From the NCBI GenBank assembly GCA_947561395.2, contig OX387184.1, positions 41,096,766-41,160,765 on the forward strand: a stretch of DNA of 64,000 nucleotides, in the 5' to 3' direction. Both the position numbers and the translations under genes were made by a program. Shown here piece after piece: positions 1 through 10,887 of this stretch. This DNA is from Buxus sempervirens (lineage: Eukaryota > Streptophyta > Magnoliopsida > Buxales > Buxaceae). Under the pieces are notes generated by a model. It was not told the DNA's origin. It worked only from the letters and a program-made list of their open reading frames with translations, and searched no databases. Each line of letters begins with the position of its first letter. Position 1 is the stretch's first letter.

Positions 1-1054
1 TTATATTGAAAGCAAAACATAAGCAAGCAAGAGAGCCAAAGCAACCAAATATGCACACAAGTATTACATGCCCACAAAGTAGCATACAAGCATGGCATTA
101 TATTGCACAAATCACCACTAGCTCATGAAAAGCATGCTTGTAAAATTCAAAACATCCCCTAAATTTCCAGATTTCATGCTGTTTTTTCATACTCAAAAGT
201 TCATTATTTTTATCCAAATTAAAGCCTAAAAATTCAGCAACTATATGCATTGTATAAGAAGCTTTTAACCGGGGAAACATGCTTGAAAACCCCTAAAAAA
301 CCTCTACTGAATTCTGGGTTTTATGGTCTCATTTTCATGCTCAAATTGCATTGTTTATACCTCCAATTGAAGCCTAAAATACAGCAACTACTTGACATGG
401 TACAAGAAAGGTTTTGTTGGTGAAGACATGCTTGAGGACCCTCCAAATAGCTATTGAATTTCCAGATTTTGTAATCTTCATTCTTATGCTCAAGTGACAT
501 TGTTTTATGCCCAAAAATACAGCACCTAAATGTATGGTACAAGAAATGTTTTGTTCAAGGAAACATGCTTGAAAAGCCCAAAATTATCCACTGAATTTCC
601 AGATTTTGCATTCTTCATCTTTGGTGCTCAACATGCTTTATTCATACCTAAATCAAATCCTAGGAATTCAATAACTAAAATATGGCATAATAAAGGTTTG
701 AATTGGGGAAAACATGCTTGGAAACCCCAAAAACGCCCATTGAGTTTACTGAATTTATGCACTTCATTTTCATGCTCAAAACATGGCACTATAACCTCCC
801 AAAACAAGGTACGAAAATATAACAAGTAGGCATGCACACCAAGATAAGACCATAAACATGATCCTAGGCATAATCCAACAATATATACATGCCTTTATCC
901 ATGTAAAATTTCAAAGCATCCCAATCAGATTTAAAATTCAACACTATGCACAAATAAAATAAGAAACATAGCAAGCATTCAAAAATAAATAAAAAGCATG
1001 AACAAATACACAAAATGGCTTAAATCAACAGGTCCCCAGCAGAGTCGCCAGTTA
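1..1054 (-). mobile_element. Internal leader of a Tat/Ogre-like LTR retrotransposon (partial)
   Basis: This is the untranslated leader just inside a minus-strand LTR. The primer-binding site lies at 1033-1050 and reads TGGCGACTCTGCTGGGGA on the minus strand, the form seen in Tat/Ogre elements that are thought to prime from tRNA-Arg. It is separated from the LTR end by 4 bases. Between about 100 and 850 an approximately 145-bp unit is repeated five times; the anchor ACATGCTTG or GCATGCTTG recurs at 132, 277, 426, 563 and 712. The short ORFs across this stretch are products of the repeat and do not resemble gag. The rest of the element lies left of the window. Confidence 0.8.
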
Positions 1055-2624
1055 TGACACATGGGAAAAATCACCGGGATGATTCCCCTTCCGTCAACAC
1101 ACGAGCTCAACGTAAATATTGTAGAGTCACCACCATTTAGATTTTTGAGGTGTGAATGGACACCAAAAGATTCAAAAATAAGTAAAAAGAGCTAAAAGGC
1201 AAATACTAGAATAAAAATAACTCTACTTGAAAATCAAATCCAGAGATGGGTAAGGGGATTAGATTATGAACGGGGGAAGGTGTTAGGCACCCCCATTCAC
1301 CCACACAAGGTGGTTGCCAAGTGTTGTTCATGCTAAAAAAATAAGAAGGCTTGCTAAAAATCATTAAAAACCTTGAAAAAGGACAAATGTATGATATCTT
1401 CACATGAAAATCCAAATGAATTCCAGATCCTCTTTTATGTCAATATCACTTCTGAAATATCACCAAAAGATGGAAATTAAAGCAAAAGTTGCACAAAACC
1501 AAGTTGAGTTAAATCAGGAGAATTCGGTAAAAGCAAGATCCATTTGTCTTGAAATCATTCAAATCCAATTTAAATTGAATCAAACTAAATTTATTTGAAA
1601 GATTATGATAGATAGAAGACTCATGCAAATTTTCAGTCCATTCCGATTAAAATCTTAGGAGTTATTCTCCTTTGAAATCTGTTGCTGGAGATAATTAAAA
1701 GTGATAAATGGGCAACTTTGGAAGATCATTTAGAAAAATTGGCTCCATATAAATCCATGAGATTTGGTGTGAGTGAAGTCTGTATGGCCATCTTTCAGAT
1801 GAAACTAGCCTCATACAAAAATTCATTCGGGTGTGCCTTGGGTGGTCTCCCGAACAAGCCCCGAAGATCACACAATTACCTAGAAAAGTGCTGTTGAACA
1901 GCTCTGAGTAAATCTGTTACTCACGACACAAATGCAGTCAAAAAATTATGGAACCCACTGGATTTGAAACTAGACTTCCAAAGGAAAACACAAAAACAAG
2001 AACCACTCGAATCGGACTTAAAACAAACACATGATGCTCAGTTGAAGTGATAGGTTCCGTAATCAGACCTGAAATGACCTATCAACTTCGACAGAGACGT
2101 GTCACAAATCCGCTTGATAGAAATTCATGAAATTTTACAGGAATGAACTAGACAGCCCCACCTTTCCCATGGCTCTAGAATCACTCCAAATTTCATCCGG
2201 ACAATGAAGTTACGAATGTCCGAAGTTGGGGTACAGTTGCTGTCAAGTTAAGCCTTTTTTGAGTAAAATCAATTTAAAACAGATGAATCAAAATAACTTT
2301 AAAAAGATGTTTAAGAGCCTCTAGAAAGAAATGGGGCACAGGTTTGGCTCACCATCCTCTCCGATTGGAAAGGATATGCCAAAAACCCCCAAAAAGTGAG
2401 CAAAAATGCCCAAAATCGAGAGGTTGAGCCTAGAGGCCTTCAATATTCAACAAAACTTGCTTGAAATCACATTGAAAACCAACCAGAAATATTCCAGAAT
2501 TATTTAAGGCTATTTATTCCAGATTTACCATAATGAATGCAATAAATCCGAAATATGAGCCAACTCCGACAAAAAAGTGCTATGTGTGTATGTGTATAAA
2601 AATCCATTCAAGAACAATATAACA

Positions 2625-3090
2625 ACATATATCATGCATTTAAATCAATCAGATGTGGTTCTAAAACAACCTAGGGTTCCATTCCATTATCGTTTCCCTT
2701 AGTTCTCTCTCCCCGTTAAACACGGTTCTTCAAGATAATCTTGGGGTACTTTGAATATGAAATGGTTTCATAGAATCACAAGGCTTATTCCAACATAAGA
2801 ACATATATTATGCATTTAGATCAATCAAAAGGGTTCTAGAACAACCTAGGGTTCTGTTCCATTATCGTTTCCCTTAGTTCTCTCTTCCCGTTAAACACGG
2901 TTCTTCAAGATAATCTTGGGGTACTTTGAATATGAAATGGTTTTCATAGATTCACAGGGCTTATTCAAATAGGTTCTAACACTAGGATCAATCCCCAGTC
3001 TCGTTTCCCCTAGATCCCACCTTCACGTTTTACGGCTAGGGGGAGTCTCGAGGTACTTTGAGTAGGGGAAGGGTTTTCATACACATAGAA
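2625..3090 (-). repeat. 176-bp tandem duplication inside the LTR (R/U5 side)
   Basis: Two near-identical units start at 2625 and 2801 (ACATATATCATGCATT / ACATATATTATGCATT) and a third, diverged and shorter unit follows to about 3090. Each unit carries the block with CGTTTCCCTTAG and the TCTTGGGGTACTTTGA phrase. The same module is tandemly duplicated in the solo LTR at 33,326-35,120. Confidence 0.8.
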
Positions 3091-3295
3091 GAGGCCTTAT
3101 TCTACAGAAAGGTAGAAGAAGAGATCTAGATCTAGAATGTAAAAACAGAAAATTAAAGAGAGGTTTGAGGCTTACTTGGGCTTCTGGAAGCAAAACTACA
3201 GCGGTTCCCCTCTTCACTCGAAGCTCTTTGATCTCCAACTTCTTGGCAAGAGTTAATGACAAGAGTTCATGGCCATTTGCTTAAGGAGGAGCCTT

Positions 3296-3304
3296 CTATT
3301 TATA
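3296..3304 (-). promoter_or_regulatory. TATA box of the 1055-3714 LTR
   Basis: The minus strand reads TATAAATAG, followed by a run matching the region downstream of the TATA box in the homologous solo LTR (33,715-33,723). This fixes LTR orientation and places about 410 bp of U3 upstream. Confidence 0.7.
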
Positions 3305-3469
3305 GGCAAAGGCTAGGGTTAGGGTTGGTGAGATGGTAGACACAACATAATGTCTAGAGCCCACCCACCTTAACCCTAAGGCTATTTCCGAGATTTCCAC
3401 TCAGTTAGTGAGGGATATGATGGTAAAAGGTGAAAGCTCTCGGAAAACCCTAATTTTGAGCAAAAAGCA

Positions 3470-3613
3470 TGTATCCGACATGTCAGGTCGGATACATGAA
3501 CACTTTAATGTATCCAGCATATGATGTCGGATACACTAAAGGCTGCTTGTATCCGACAACTTATGTCGGATATGAAGAAGAGTGCTTGTATCCGACCTGA
3601 GTTGTCGGATACA
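3470..3613. repeat. Array of four GTATCCGAC...GTCGGATAC palindromes in LTR U3
   Basis: Four imperfect 24-27 bp palindromes occur at about 3470-3494, 3510-3535, 3549-3572 and 3587-3613. Each has arms TGTATCCGAC and GTCGGATACA and a short variable centre. They lie about 170-310 bp upstream of the LTR TATA box, where enhancers are expected. Confidence 0.85.
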
Positions 3614-3823
3614 AGGAAAAAGCTTGTTTTCTCAAATTCTGTGCTGGCTTCAAAGGAGATAATGATTTTTGCCAATTATTCTTCATTTTTACCGTGCAAT
3701 TTGGGGTGTCTACACCAACCCAACCATAATCGGGTCAACCCGATTACAACCCGTCGACCCGACGGGTTACCCGATTAAAGCATTTACAAAATTAATCTCT
3801 AGGGTTTGTCTATTTCGTTTTGT

Positions 3824-4021
3824 GTTTCAACTTTTAATGTTTGTCTTCGCCTCTTGCTACTCGCGGTCTCGCCCTCTTCTTTGGTTCTTCCTCTTCCATT
3901 CAGCTCCAGAGAATCAACGACCCTAGTTGGTGTTTCAACTTTCAATGTTTGTCTTCGCCTCTTGCTACTCGCGGTCTCGCCCTCTTCTTCCTCTTCCATT
4001 CAGCTCCAGCGAATCAGCAAC
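3824..4021 (+). repeat. 108-bp direct duplication in a leader-like region
   Basis: Two copies start at 3824 and 3932 with GTTTCAACTTT and run through a CTCGCGGTCTCGCCC block to CAGCTCCAG. They look like a duplicated 5'-UTR upstream of the captured gene. Short T-rich ORFs over it are translations of this repeat. Confidence 0.8.
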
Positions 4022-5174
4022 CCAAGCCAACTAGCCAAGTTGATGAAAGATTGAAAGGGTTCTCTCCTGCGGTATTTTCGAAAAGGAGATCATCCTTCAA
4101 TGGTTCAACCTTCATGCCTCTTGCAACGATTCTGCTGTGTTGACTGTTGAGTATTGACTCCATCTCCAAATCTCCATCTCATTCCCTGGAAAAGCACCCT
4201 GTCACAACTAAGAGCCAAAGGCCAAGCGAAGTCACGTTCGTTCATTTCCTCTTCTCACATTTCTGTTAGGGTTTGGCACCCCAAAACCCTAGATTCAAGC
4301 CCTATTTCAGTTGCATTCTTCTCAGTGCTCCTCATATTATTTGTAAGTCATTTTTTGCTTGGAATGGAGAGTCTTGACTTCATATCCGTAGATATTTTCA
4401 TTTTTATTTATTTATTTATTTTTTTGGTCTCTTCTTGATCTTGATTCTTGAGACCGTAGCCTTCTATTCTTTCAAAAATTACTTTGAAGAACATATATGT
4501 TCGTGTAGTACATATAGATCTGTGTATAAGGGTTGCATCAGATCATGTTTTAATGTTTAGCTAAAAGAAAGGATGCTGGTGGGGTTTTCATACGTTCATA
4601 GCTGCTTGAGATCTCATCTTCCATCGTTATTTTTTTGCAGGTTCCAAATATGTGAGCACCATAATATGGTGATAGTGCTTCCATTATATGCCTGCAATGT
4701 GCACAGTAAATCGGAATGGGAAATTTCATTTTTCAGCTTCTCAATAATATGTAGGAACCTGCCTTTGTTAGAGGAGAATATGGGAAATCTCTATTCTGGC
4801 AAACTGCAAAGGTGGGTATTGGAGTTTCTTCTAATGAATTATTTATTCTCTAGGTAAATTATTTCCATGTTTTCATTAAGGACATGTATTGATCTCAAAT
4901 TGTTTTCACTGTATCTGGGAATTCAGTTTTTATCTATATTAAAGCATGTGTTACTTTGTGGCACAATCATGTTCCAAACCTACATACGTATCATTATAAG
5001 ATGTATTGGGGTCTTGGGTGTGATGCTTCTTCTTCAAGGAATGATTTTTCTGTTTGTGTGCTGATTATCTGAGTTTCATAAATTAAGTTTGACATAATTT
5101 AATACCTTGAATCGCTAGCATAAATCCTTTATCCTTTTAGGTCAACTGTCCGCCATTGCTTTCTCATTCTGCAG

Positions 5175-5855
5175 TTGATGCGTTATGTGATTGCTACAAA
5201 TTATAGGGCAAAGTACCAGAAGAATGTTGAAGTATGCCACAACAAAGGAGGCAGTATGAAGTTTGGCATTATTCCCAATTGCATTAGATCAGAGAACTAC
5301 ATGATCACTTTCGAAGTAGATGAAGAGAAGTATTTACTTAATTGTTCTTCAATAGTTAATTGTATTATGTTTATAACCATTGTTTTTTCCCCTGTTAAAT
5401 ACTTGAATTGAACTTGCAAAATTCTCATTTGAGGTTGCAAATTGATTTTCAGGTTCCCATTTTTTGGAAAGAAATTCCAACTTAAATTTGCCAATGATAT
5501 TGCTGCGGAGACCCATTGCTTGGTTCATTTTCCAAGCTTGATTAGGTTCAGTTTCTCTTTTGATTTAATACTTAATCAATTAAAATCGAGGATTCAAGGC
5601 CAATCGAAATTAATGCCTTGTTCATGTGGGAAGAAATAAAATATCAACATTTGCAAGTCTAAGTGACCATGAATATAAATGTTACCTTGTCAATTTTGTT
5701 TTTTTTGAACATTTCTCTCTTTTTGTTTTATTGTATTCCTAAGAGCATGATTGATATAATGATTGAAGTGCATGTTTATTTTATTAGGTTGGCTAGAGAG
5801 GCAGGGCGAGAATATGTGGAGATTAAAACTTAACTAATTTTTATGATGATAACAG
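5175..5855 (+). pseudogene. mRNA cap guanine-N7 methyltransferase 2-like fragment (three exons, introns kept)
   Basis: Three exons of a cap (guanine-N7) methyltransferase-like protein, which in intact form methylates the 5' cap guanine of mRNA. Exon A (about 5175-5329) encodes AKYQKNVE and NCIRSENYMITFEVDEE. Exon B (5453-5545) encodes FPFFGKKFQLKF and HCLVHFPSLI. Exon C (5788-5855) encodes RLAREAGREYVEI. Splice sites are canonical and in phase (donor GTATTT after 5329, acceptors TTTCAG and TATTAG, donor GTAACT after 5855). This matches the C-terminal half of the plant RNMT2-type protein as I know the family. Two single-base losses in exon C break the frame right after EYVEI. The N-terminal SAM-binding part is not recognisable upstream. 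A possible remnant of the next exon begins at 6237. The gene lies inside the hAT-like element, so capture is the likely origin. Confidence 0.78.
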
Positions 5856-6691
5856 GTAACTAAACTGTTGTCATTTGGCAATTTTTTTTCCCTGTGTTCG
5901 TTTCAGTGTCGGAATTTTCCTATTTATTATTAATTTTTTATCTTATCGCAATCTGTGGGTTTTCTTGTCCTCTTCCTTATCATTCAGACATCTTCTTTGT
6001 GTGTGTCATTGCTATTGATTCAGTTGTCAGTGCTTTTACTTGTTTATATATTCTCTATCTTTTGTTATTTTCTTTTGTGTGTGTGTGTGTATACACTCTG
6101 TGTTTCATCTTTTCTTTCTTGTTTTGTTGTTGTTATTGTGTGTGTGTGTTTTTCCTTTATTTTTTGTTTGTTTATAAAACAAATCCTTTCTTGTGTTTAA
6201 TAATGGTGCCATCTGCCTAACTACATTTTTATGTAGGCTCAAGTTTGAATAGCCATGGCATTTGGTTGACTGCTTTTCAAATTTTGAATAATTGAAGCAC
6301 CAAGATGAATTGCAAAGAACAACCAATGGATGAAGATTAATTCATGCAAGTAAATTATTGGGAGGGTGGATCATGGGCCGTGTACTTTACCAAGTGTTTC
6401 CTAATGGGATCCCCAGCGTGATCTGCTTTGTTTTGTTTTTCATTGGTTTTTGTTGGGGTGGGGGGTGGAATCACTTGTGGTTGTAAAAGGTTAATTGTAA
6501 TAATTTCTTTGGGTGTCAAAGTTTAACTTGATGTATTTGTATCTGTATGGCCATGGCCCATGGGCGTCAAATCCGATGGTTTTAGGCTTTTAGCAACTTG
6601 TATCGAGTCTCTTGACGAATGGTGGCAAATCCGAAGATGTAAAACAGTAGAAGTAAAAGTGTAAAACTGGTTTTTTTTTTAAAAAAAAAAA

Positions 6692-6787
6692 GATAATCGG
6701 GTTGGCGAGTTGAACCCGATTAGTGGCGGGTTGGGTTCGGTTTGGGGTTTTCCCAAACCGCCACTAATCGGGTTCAACCCGATTATC
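6692..6787. repeat. Subterminal palindrome of the hAT-like element
   Basis: The arms GATAATCGGGTT and AACCCGATTATC, plus GAACCCGATTAGTGGCGG and CCGCCACTAATCGGGTTC, form an imperfect hairpin of about 95 bp just inside the hAT right end. The loop holds GGTTTGGGGTTTTCCCAAACC. Confidence 0.85.
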
Positions 6788-6845
6788 TCTCAACCCAATT
6801 ATGACCCGCCCGAACCCAACCCAACACAACCCATTGCCACCTCTA

Positions 6846-9617
6846 TTTAAAAGGAGGAAAAAGGGCTTAATGGTAATTATATTATTTAGGGTCCAAAATT
6901 TTAGTATTTTGAGTGAATAATAAAAGCCTAGTTACAATTTAAAATTAGGAATAGGATTAAGCACGAAAATTAATTAGGATATTCCTTAAAAGAGAGTTAA
7001 AAGAGTTAAATTAAGGAGAAGGGTAGAAGAGGAAATACACTTAGTATATTAGAGTAAGCTAAACCTAATTAGAATTGGTCTATTAGAGAGGCTATAAAAG
7101 AGAGATTTAAAAAGTGTTTTAGGTTTTGAAAACAAGTTAGAAGGAGTGGAAAATTTGTACATAAGTGATAGGAGACAAAATAGAAAGAGAGAAGAGAGAA
7201 AAGAAAAGAGGAAATTAGAAAGAAGAGAAGTTGCAGAGATGGCCGACCAGCCAACTTCGAATGACGAGATAGGGAGATCCAACCGTTGTAATGGGCTGAC
7301 ATTTTAGGGTTTTTTTTACTCATGGAAGACTTCAAACTGAATGGTGGAGATCTAAATTGGAGAAGTCTAAAGGGGTGCGGTTGAGCTCCAAAAATGGTCA
7401 CAGAAGAAGTTTCTGAAAAATCTGGGTTCATTAAAAAGGCAAGTAGCAAACCCTTGAGACTGGAGGAACTGCATGTTTTCTTGGGTTTTTTTTATGTTTG
7501 ATCGTATTGGTTTTGAAGTTGGATTTCATGGGAAAAGCTTATTTTTTATAAAGAATTGTTTTGGTGTTTTAACTTTCTTTAAAAACCAACAAAGAGTTGA
7601 TCTTGGTGAGTTTAAACTTGAAAAGAAACTCAAGATAAGCAGGAAGATGATGGGATTAGTTTGGGGTTGTCTCAGAACTAGTTTAGGATGGAAATTAGAT
7701 GTTTAGAATCAAATCAAATTAATGTTTGGGTTAGAAAGTAAGAAAATTTGCGTAGCTAAGAAAATTGGTGTTAATAGTCAGAGGGCTCGAGACACCACTC
7801 GGGCGTTACTTCAGGCGTTAGGCCTTTGAAAAATAACAGAACCTGGAAACTAAACCGCTAGAGCAGTCGCTCGAGCGTCCCTTCGAGCGATCATCTATCA
7901 GAAATTTCAAAACTTGGGATTCTTGCCTAGATTCAATTTTTAATGATTTTTCTTTGAATTTTAATGTTGTAACACCTGTAATTATAATAATGTGAGATGT
8001 AGGAAGTGACGGAATTAAATTCGGATTAAAGTGTAATTATTTGGGACATTGAATGCAATAAGAATCAAAGTAGACTAGTTAAGGTAAACCTATGCACTCA
8101 GATCACTTTCATTAGGATTCTAGGTATGGAACCCAGTCTAACAAGTCATAATGGACCTAAATTAACTTTTGGAAAGAATCAATAATATAACCCAAAAGTT
8201 TTAGAGATTAAGGGTATTAGTTGGTAAATAAGGATTTAAAAGTAAGGATTTTAGGATGAACCAAAGAGTAGGATTTGGAATAAAATTTGTAAGAAATAAA
8301 GAATAACCTGAATATTGAATTAGAAAAATAAACTAAGTATGCCCACACTAACACGACTCAAATCTGAACCTTTTATTTAGAATTTGTGTATACTCTTGTA
8401 CATTTCTTATTAAATGACCTGGAACTCTGTTTATGAGCTGTTTTGAATATCTTTTGGTTGGACACGGTGGTTTTGGAAACTATTGTGGATACATCATTTG
8501 GGACATGTTTATGATTACTGGTACAAGGTTTATCATTGAATATTGTATCTTTGAGTTATTTGAAGTTTTGATTGTGAATTGTGTCTAGTGGGCAATGCTT
8601 AGTATGGATCCATAGCTTAGCTAGGAAGTGAAAGGGAATTGGCTGGTAAGTTATTCTTGTTCGGAACTCCCCAGTATGCATTCCGTCGTACTTGCAAGGT
8701 GTAGGTGACGTTGGCAGTAATCCTCGACCGCTACAGATGTGGCCTGCTCTTAGTCGAGCTTGTCGATCGACATCGGTTTTATTTGTTATTCAGGTTACCA
8801 CCACATGCTTCAATGAGACATCGACTTTCACGAGCTTTATATTGGTCATGTTGGTAGGTTACTTGTGACTTGCACGTTAGAGCTATGATTTGGCCGTGCT
8901 TGAGGATTACACGTGACTTGCACATAGTGGTATTAGACGTGTTATCGTGGGTCCATTAATCTTTGATCGGTTTGGTATGGCCTCCGCAGAAGCAGTATCC
9001 TTGATTGTACTTATTTTGGGCTAAGGATTGTACTTGCCAACCCATTCGTGGGTGGTCCGCATTGATGGTTGATGGAGGAGATGGTAGTGACTGCTGGTGC
9101 GGGCTCCATCTATCATGTAAGTCGTGATATGGCAAAATATGGGGGCAGGAATATCTTATTAAGTGGTTTCAGTTCATGAGTCCTATTATGTCACACATGG
9201 TTGATTTGGATTGGTAATTGTTATTATTATATTATCGTATTATTGTGGTTTTGGTTTTATTGTTCACCCCATAGCTATCTTTATTAATCATTATGGACTG
9301 TTTTATTTCATGCATCTGCTACTTGTTGAGATTTATTCTCACTCCGGTTTCTCCCCATTTTCAGGTACTCTTGGCGAGGACGTCAAACTTTGGGCTAGTT
9401 GTAACGGGGTAGTTTATAAAGTTGTAAAATTGTTCACGGAATTGGAATCCCTTGTATATTATAAACATTAACCAATAATGATATTTACTTCATCTTTCCG
9501 CATTTACTCTGATATTAAAGTTAGAAAAAGTTTTAAATTATCCGGTTTCTTTAGTTGCTTTGTTTATTTACCATAACACATCAGGTTTGGGAATGGACCC
9601 AGAACCGGGGCGTTACA
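6846..9617 (+). mobile_element. Gypsy LTR, 5'-truncated by the hAT-like insertion
   Basis: This is about 2.77 kb homologous over its length to the solo LTR at 10,888-13,913, including the TATA box (TATAAAAG, 7093-7100), a G/C-rich block near 7787-7905 and the end GGGGCGTTACA at 9617. The first ~260 bp of the LTR are missing because the hAT-like element inserted there. No primer-binding site follows 9617, so it is a solo LTR or a 3' LTR. The ORFs antisense to its TATA region recur in the second copy but carry no known domain. Confidence 0.85.
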
Positions 9618-9789
9618 AAATGCTTATGAGAATATAACAATAAGAAATTCCAACATGCACCAGTTAGGATCCAAAAAGATCTAAATGTGAGGGAAGACAA
9701 AGGGCATTGATGAAATCCATCAAAAACAATTAAAATACAAATAATCTGATTGAAGATACAGTCATGGAAGAAGTACCATTGACATAAAA

Positions 9790-10143
9790 AAAGTTTTTTT
9801 GTTTGGTAATAAAGAGAATTTTATTAAAGAAACTTAGAAAAGAAAGAAAGAACATATTAGGTACACAAACAGTGTGCCAACTTAAACCTCAAAGACACCC
9901 CCAAGAAGAAGTCAGGAGTCAACAGAAACACAGACTAAGACCCCACCACCTCCATGAATGAAACACATGACATGGACTCATCTATCCGAAGACAGGGAAA
10001 GCTAATAGCGGAGATATCCTCCAAAACATTAGCTTTAGTACCATCAATCCCAAATTATCTGATCTCATTTCCTTGTCTAAGAAAATAATATGGTTTCTCT
10101 CCCCCCAAATAACCCAACAGATTGCCGGTGGCACCAGATTCCA
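9790..10143 (-). pseudogene. LINE (L1-type) ORF2 C-terminus and 3' tail
   Basis: Reading from 10,143 down to a stop at 9982, 53 codons include WNLVPPAICWVIWGERN and HIIFLDKE, the usual C-terminal block of plant L1-type ORF2 (W.IW.ERN..IF.DKE). About 190 bp of 3' UTR follow, ending in a T-rich/A-rich junction near 9790, as expected of a 5'-truncated LINE insertion. The reverse transcriptase core is absent. Confidence 0.75.
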
Positions 10144-10887
10144 TAGTTTTTATAAACTAGACTTCCTTTTCTTTCCCCCCCAAGCATCTATAGTATAACT
10201 AAATTTTCAGTATCATGGGGTTCTTTATTTACTAAGTTGACTTGTTGCTATCTACAGGCTTTAATCAAAATTATTGAAGATAAAATGCAAGGCTTTAGTG
10301 ATCAAATATATTAAAGAGCAGTATTAAGTGGATGTAGGTTATTGACCCCATTAATACTTAACAAACATTAAAACATCATAAGAATATCACATTAAATCTC
10401 CATGTTCTTGAACACTTTTCCTTTCCTATCTTGGTTGTTATCCAATAAAAGATGGATTTAAATAAAAACATTCATATACATACAAATTAATACAAATTGA
10501 TGCCATATTGAATCTTGCTAGCTTTAAATGTCAATGACGAATAAGTTGAAGAGATGATGCTAAAGAACAAAATTTGACAACAAATGATCTCATGAATTCA
10601 TGAAACCTAATGCCACACCTCAAAAAAGAGCTCAACGTTTTAAATGGATTACTGAACTCCAGTTATAAGCAAGTGACCATCCAGACAGTAAGATCTCATA
10701 GATCATTTCAGCATATGAATCATCATAAAAAAAAAGAATCAGACAAATTAATCACAGGGACAAGATAAATTGGTTGTCTGATTTCATTTGGTAAGAAACA
10801 ATATGGCAAAAACCAAGGTACTTGGATTTTAGAGATTTAGGATGGAACACTTACGGGGCATTTGGTGGACATTTTGGATGAGATGTT
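10144..10887. other. Unassigned spacer
   Basis: AT-rich sequence between the LINE remnant and the next solo LTR. I see no coding exon, RNA gene or terminal repeat. It ends with the TSD ATGTT (10,883-10,887) of the following LTR. Confidence 0.6.

Larger units (their letters stand above)
1055..3714 (-). mobile_element. LTR of Tat/Ogre-like retrotransposon, 2.66 kb, minus strand
   Basis: On the minus strand this LTR starts TGTAGACACCCCAAATTG at 3714 and ends ATGTGTCA at 1055, next to the primer-binding site, so it is the 5' LTR. It is homologous to the solo LTR at 33,326-35,120: both share the first 20 bases, a TATA box, a tandem CCGTAAAACGTGAAG module and the block GTGCCTAACACCTTCCC near the 3' end. 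The LTR inserted into the hAT-like element to its right. The outside flank is CCAAC (3715-3719); its partner would be outside the window. Confidence 0.88.
3715..6845 (+). mobile_element. hAT-like element with captured gene (Pack-type), left end cut by an LTR element
   Basis: The right end reads, on the minus strand, TAGAGGTGGCAATGGG, close to the hAT terminal consensus CAGGGGTGGCAA. It is followed inward by the G/C-rich GGGTTGGGTT-type subterminal sequence common in plant hAT elements. Matching subterminal motifs (CCCAACC, GGGTCAACCCGATTA) sit at 3715-3775. The element interrupts a gypsy LTR: sequence right of 6845 aligns with the LTR at 10,888-13,913 from its position about 11,145 onward. 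The interior is gene-derived. The left terminus was separated by insertion of the LTR element ending at 3714, so TIR and TSD cannot both be read here. Confidence 0.65.

Noticed and set aside
5894..6220. 108-codon frame rich in Phe, Val and Cys
   Set aside because: It is a translation of T-rich and (TG)n sequence in the downstream part of the captured gene region.
7049..7449. Antisense frames of 77-126 codons recurring at 11,347-11,577
   Set aside because: They recur because both lie in copies of the same LTR. They are antisense to the TATA region, low-complexity (Leu/Ser/Phe) and shifted between copies, so they are not a conserved protein.
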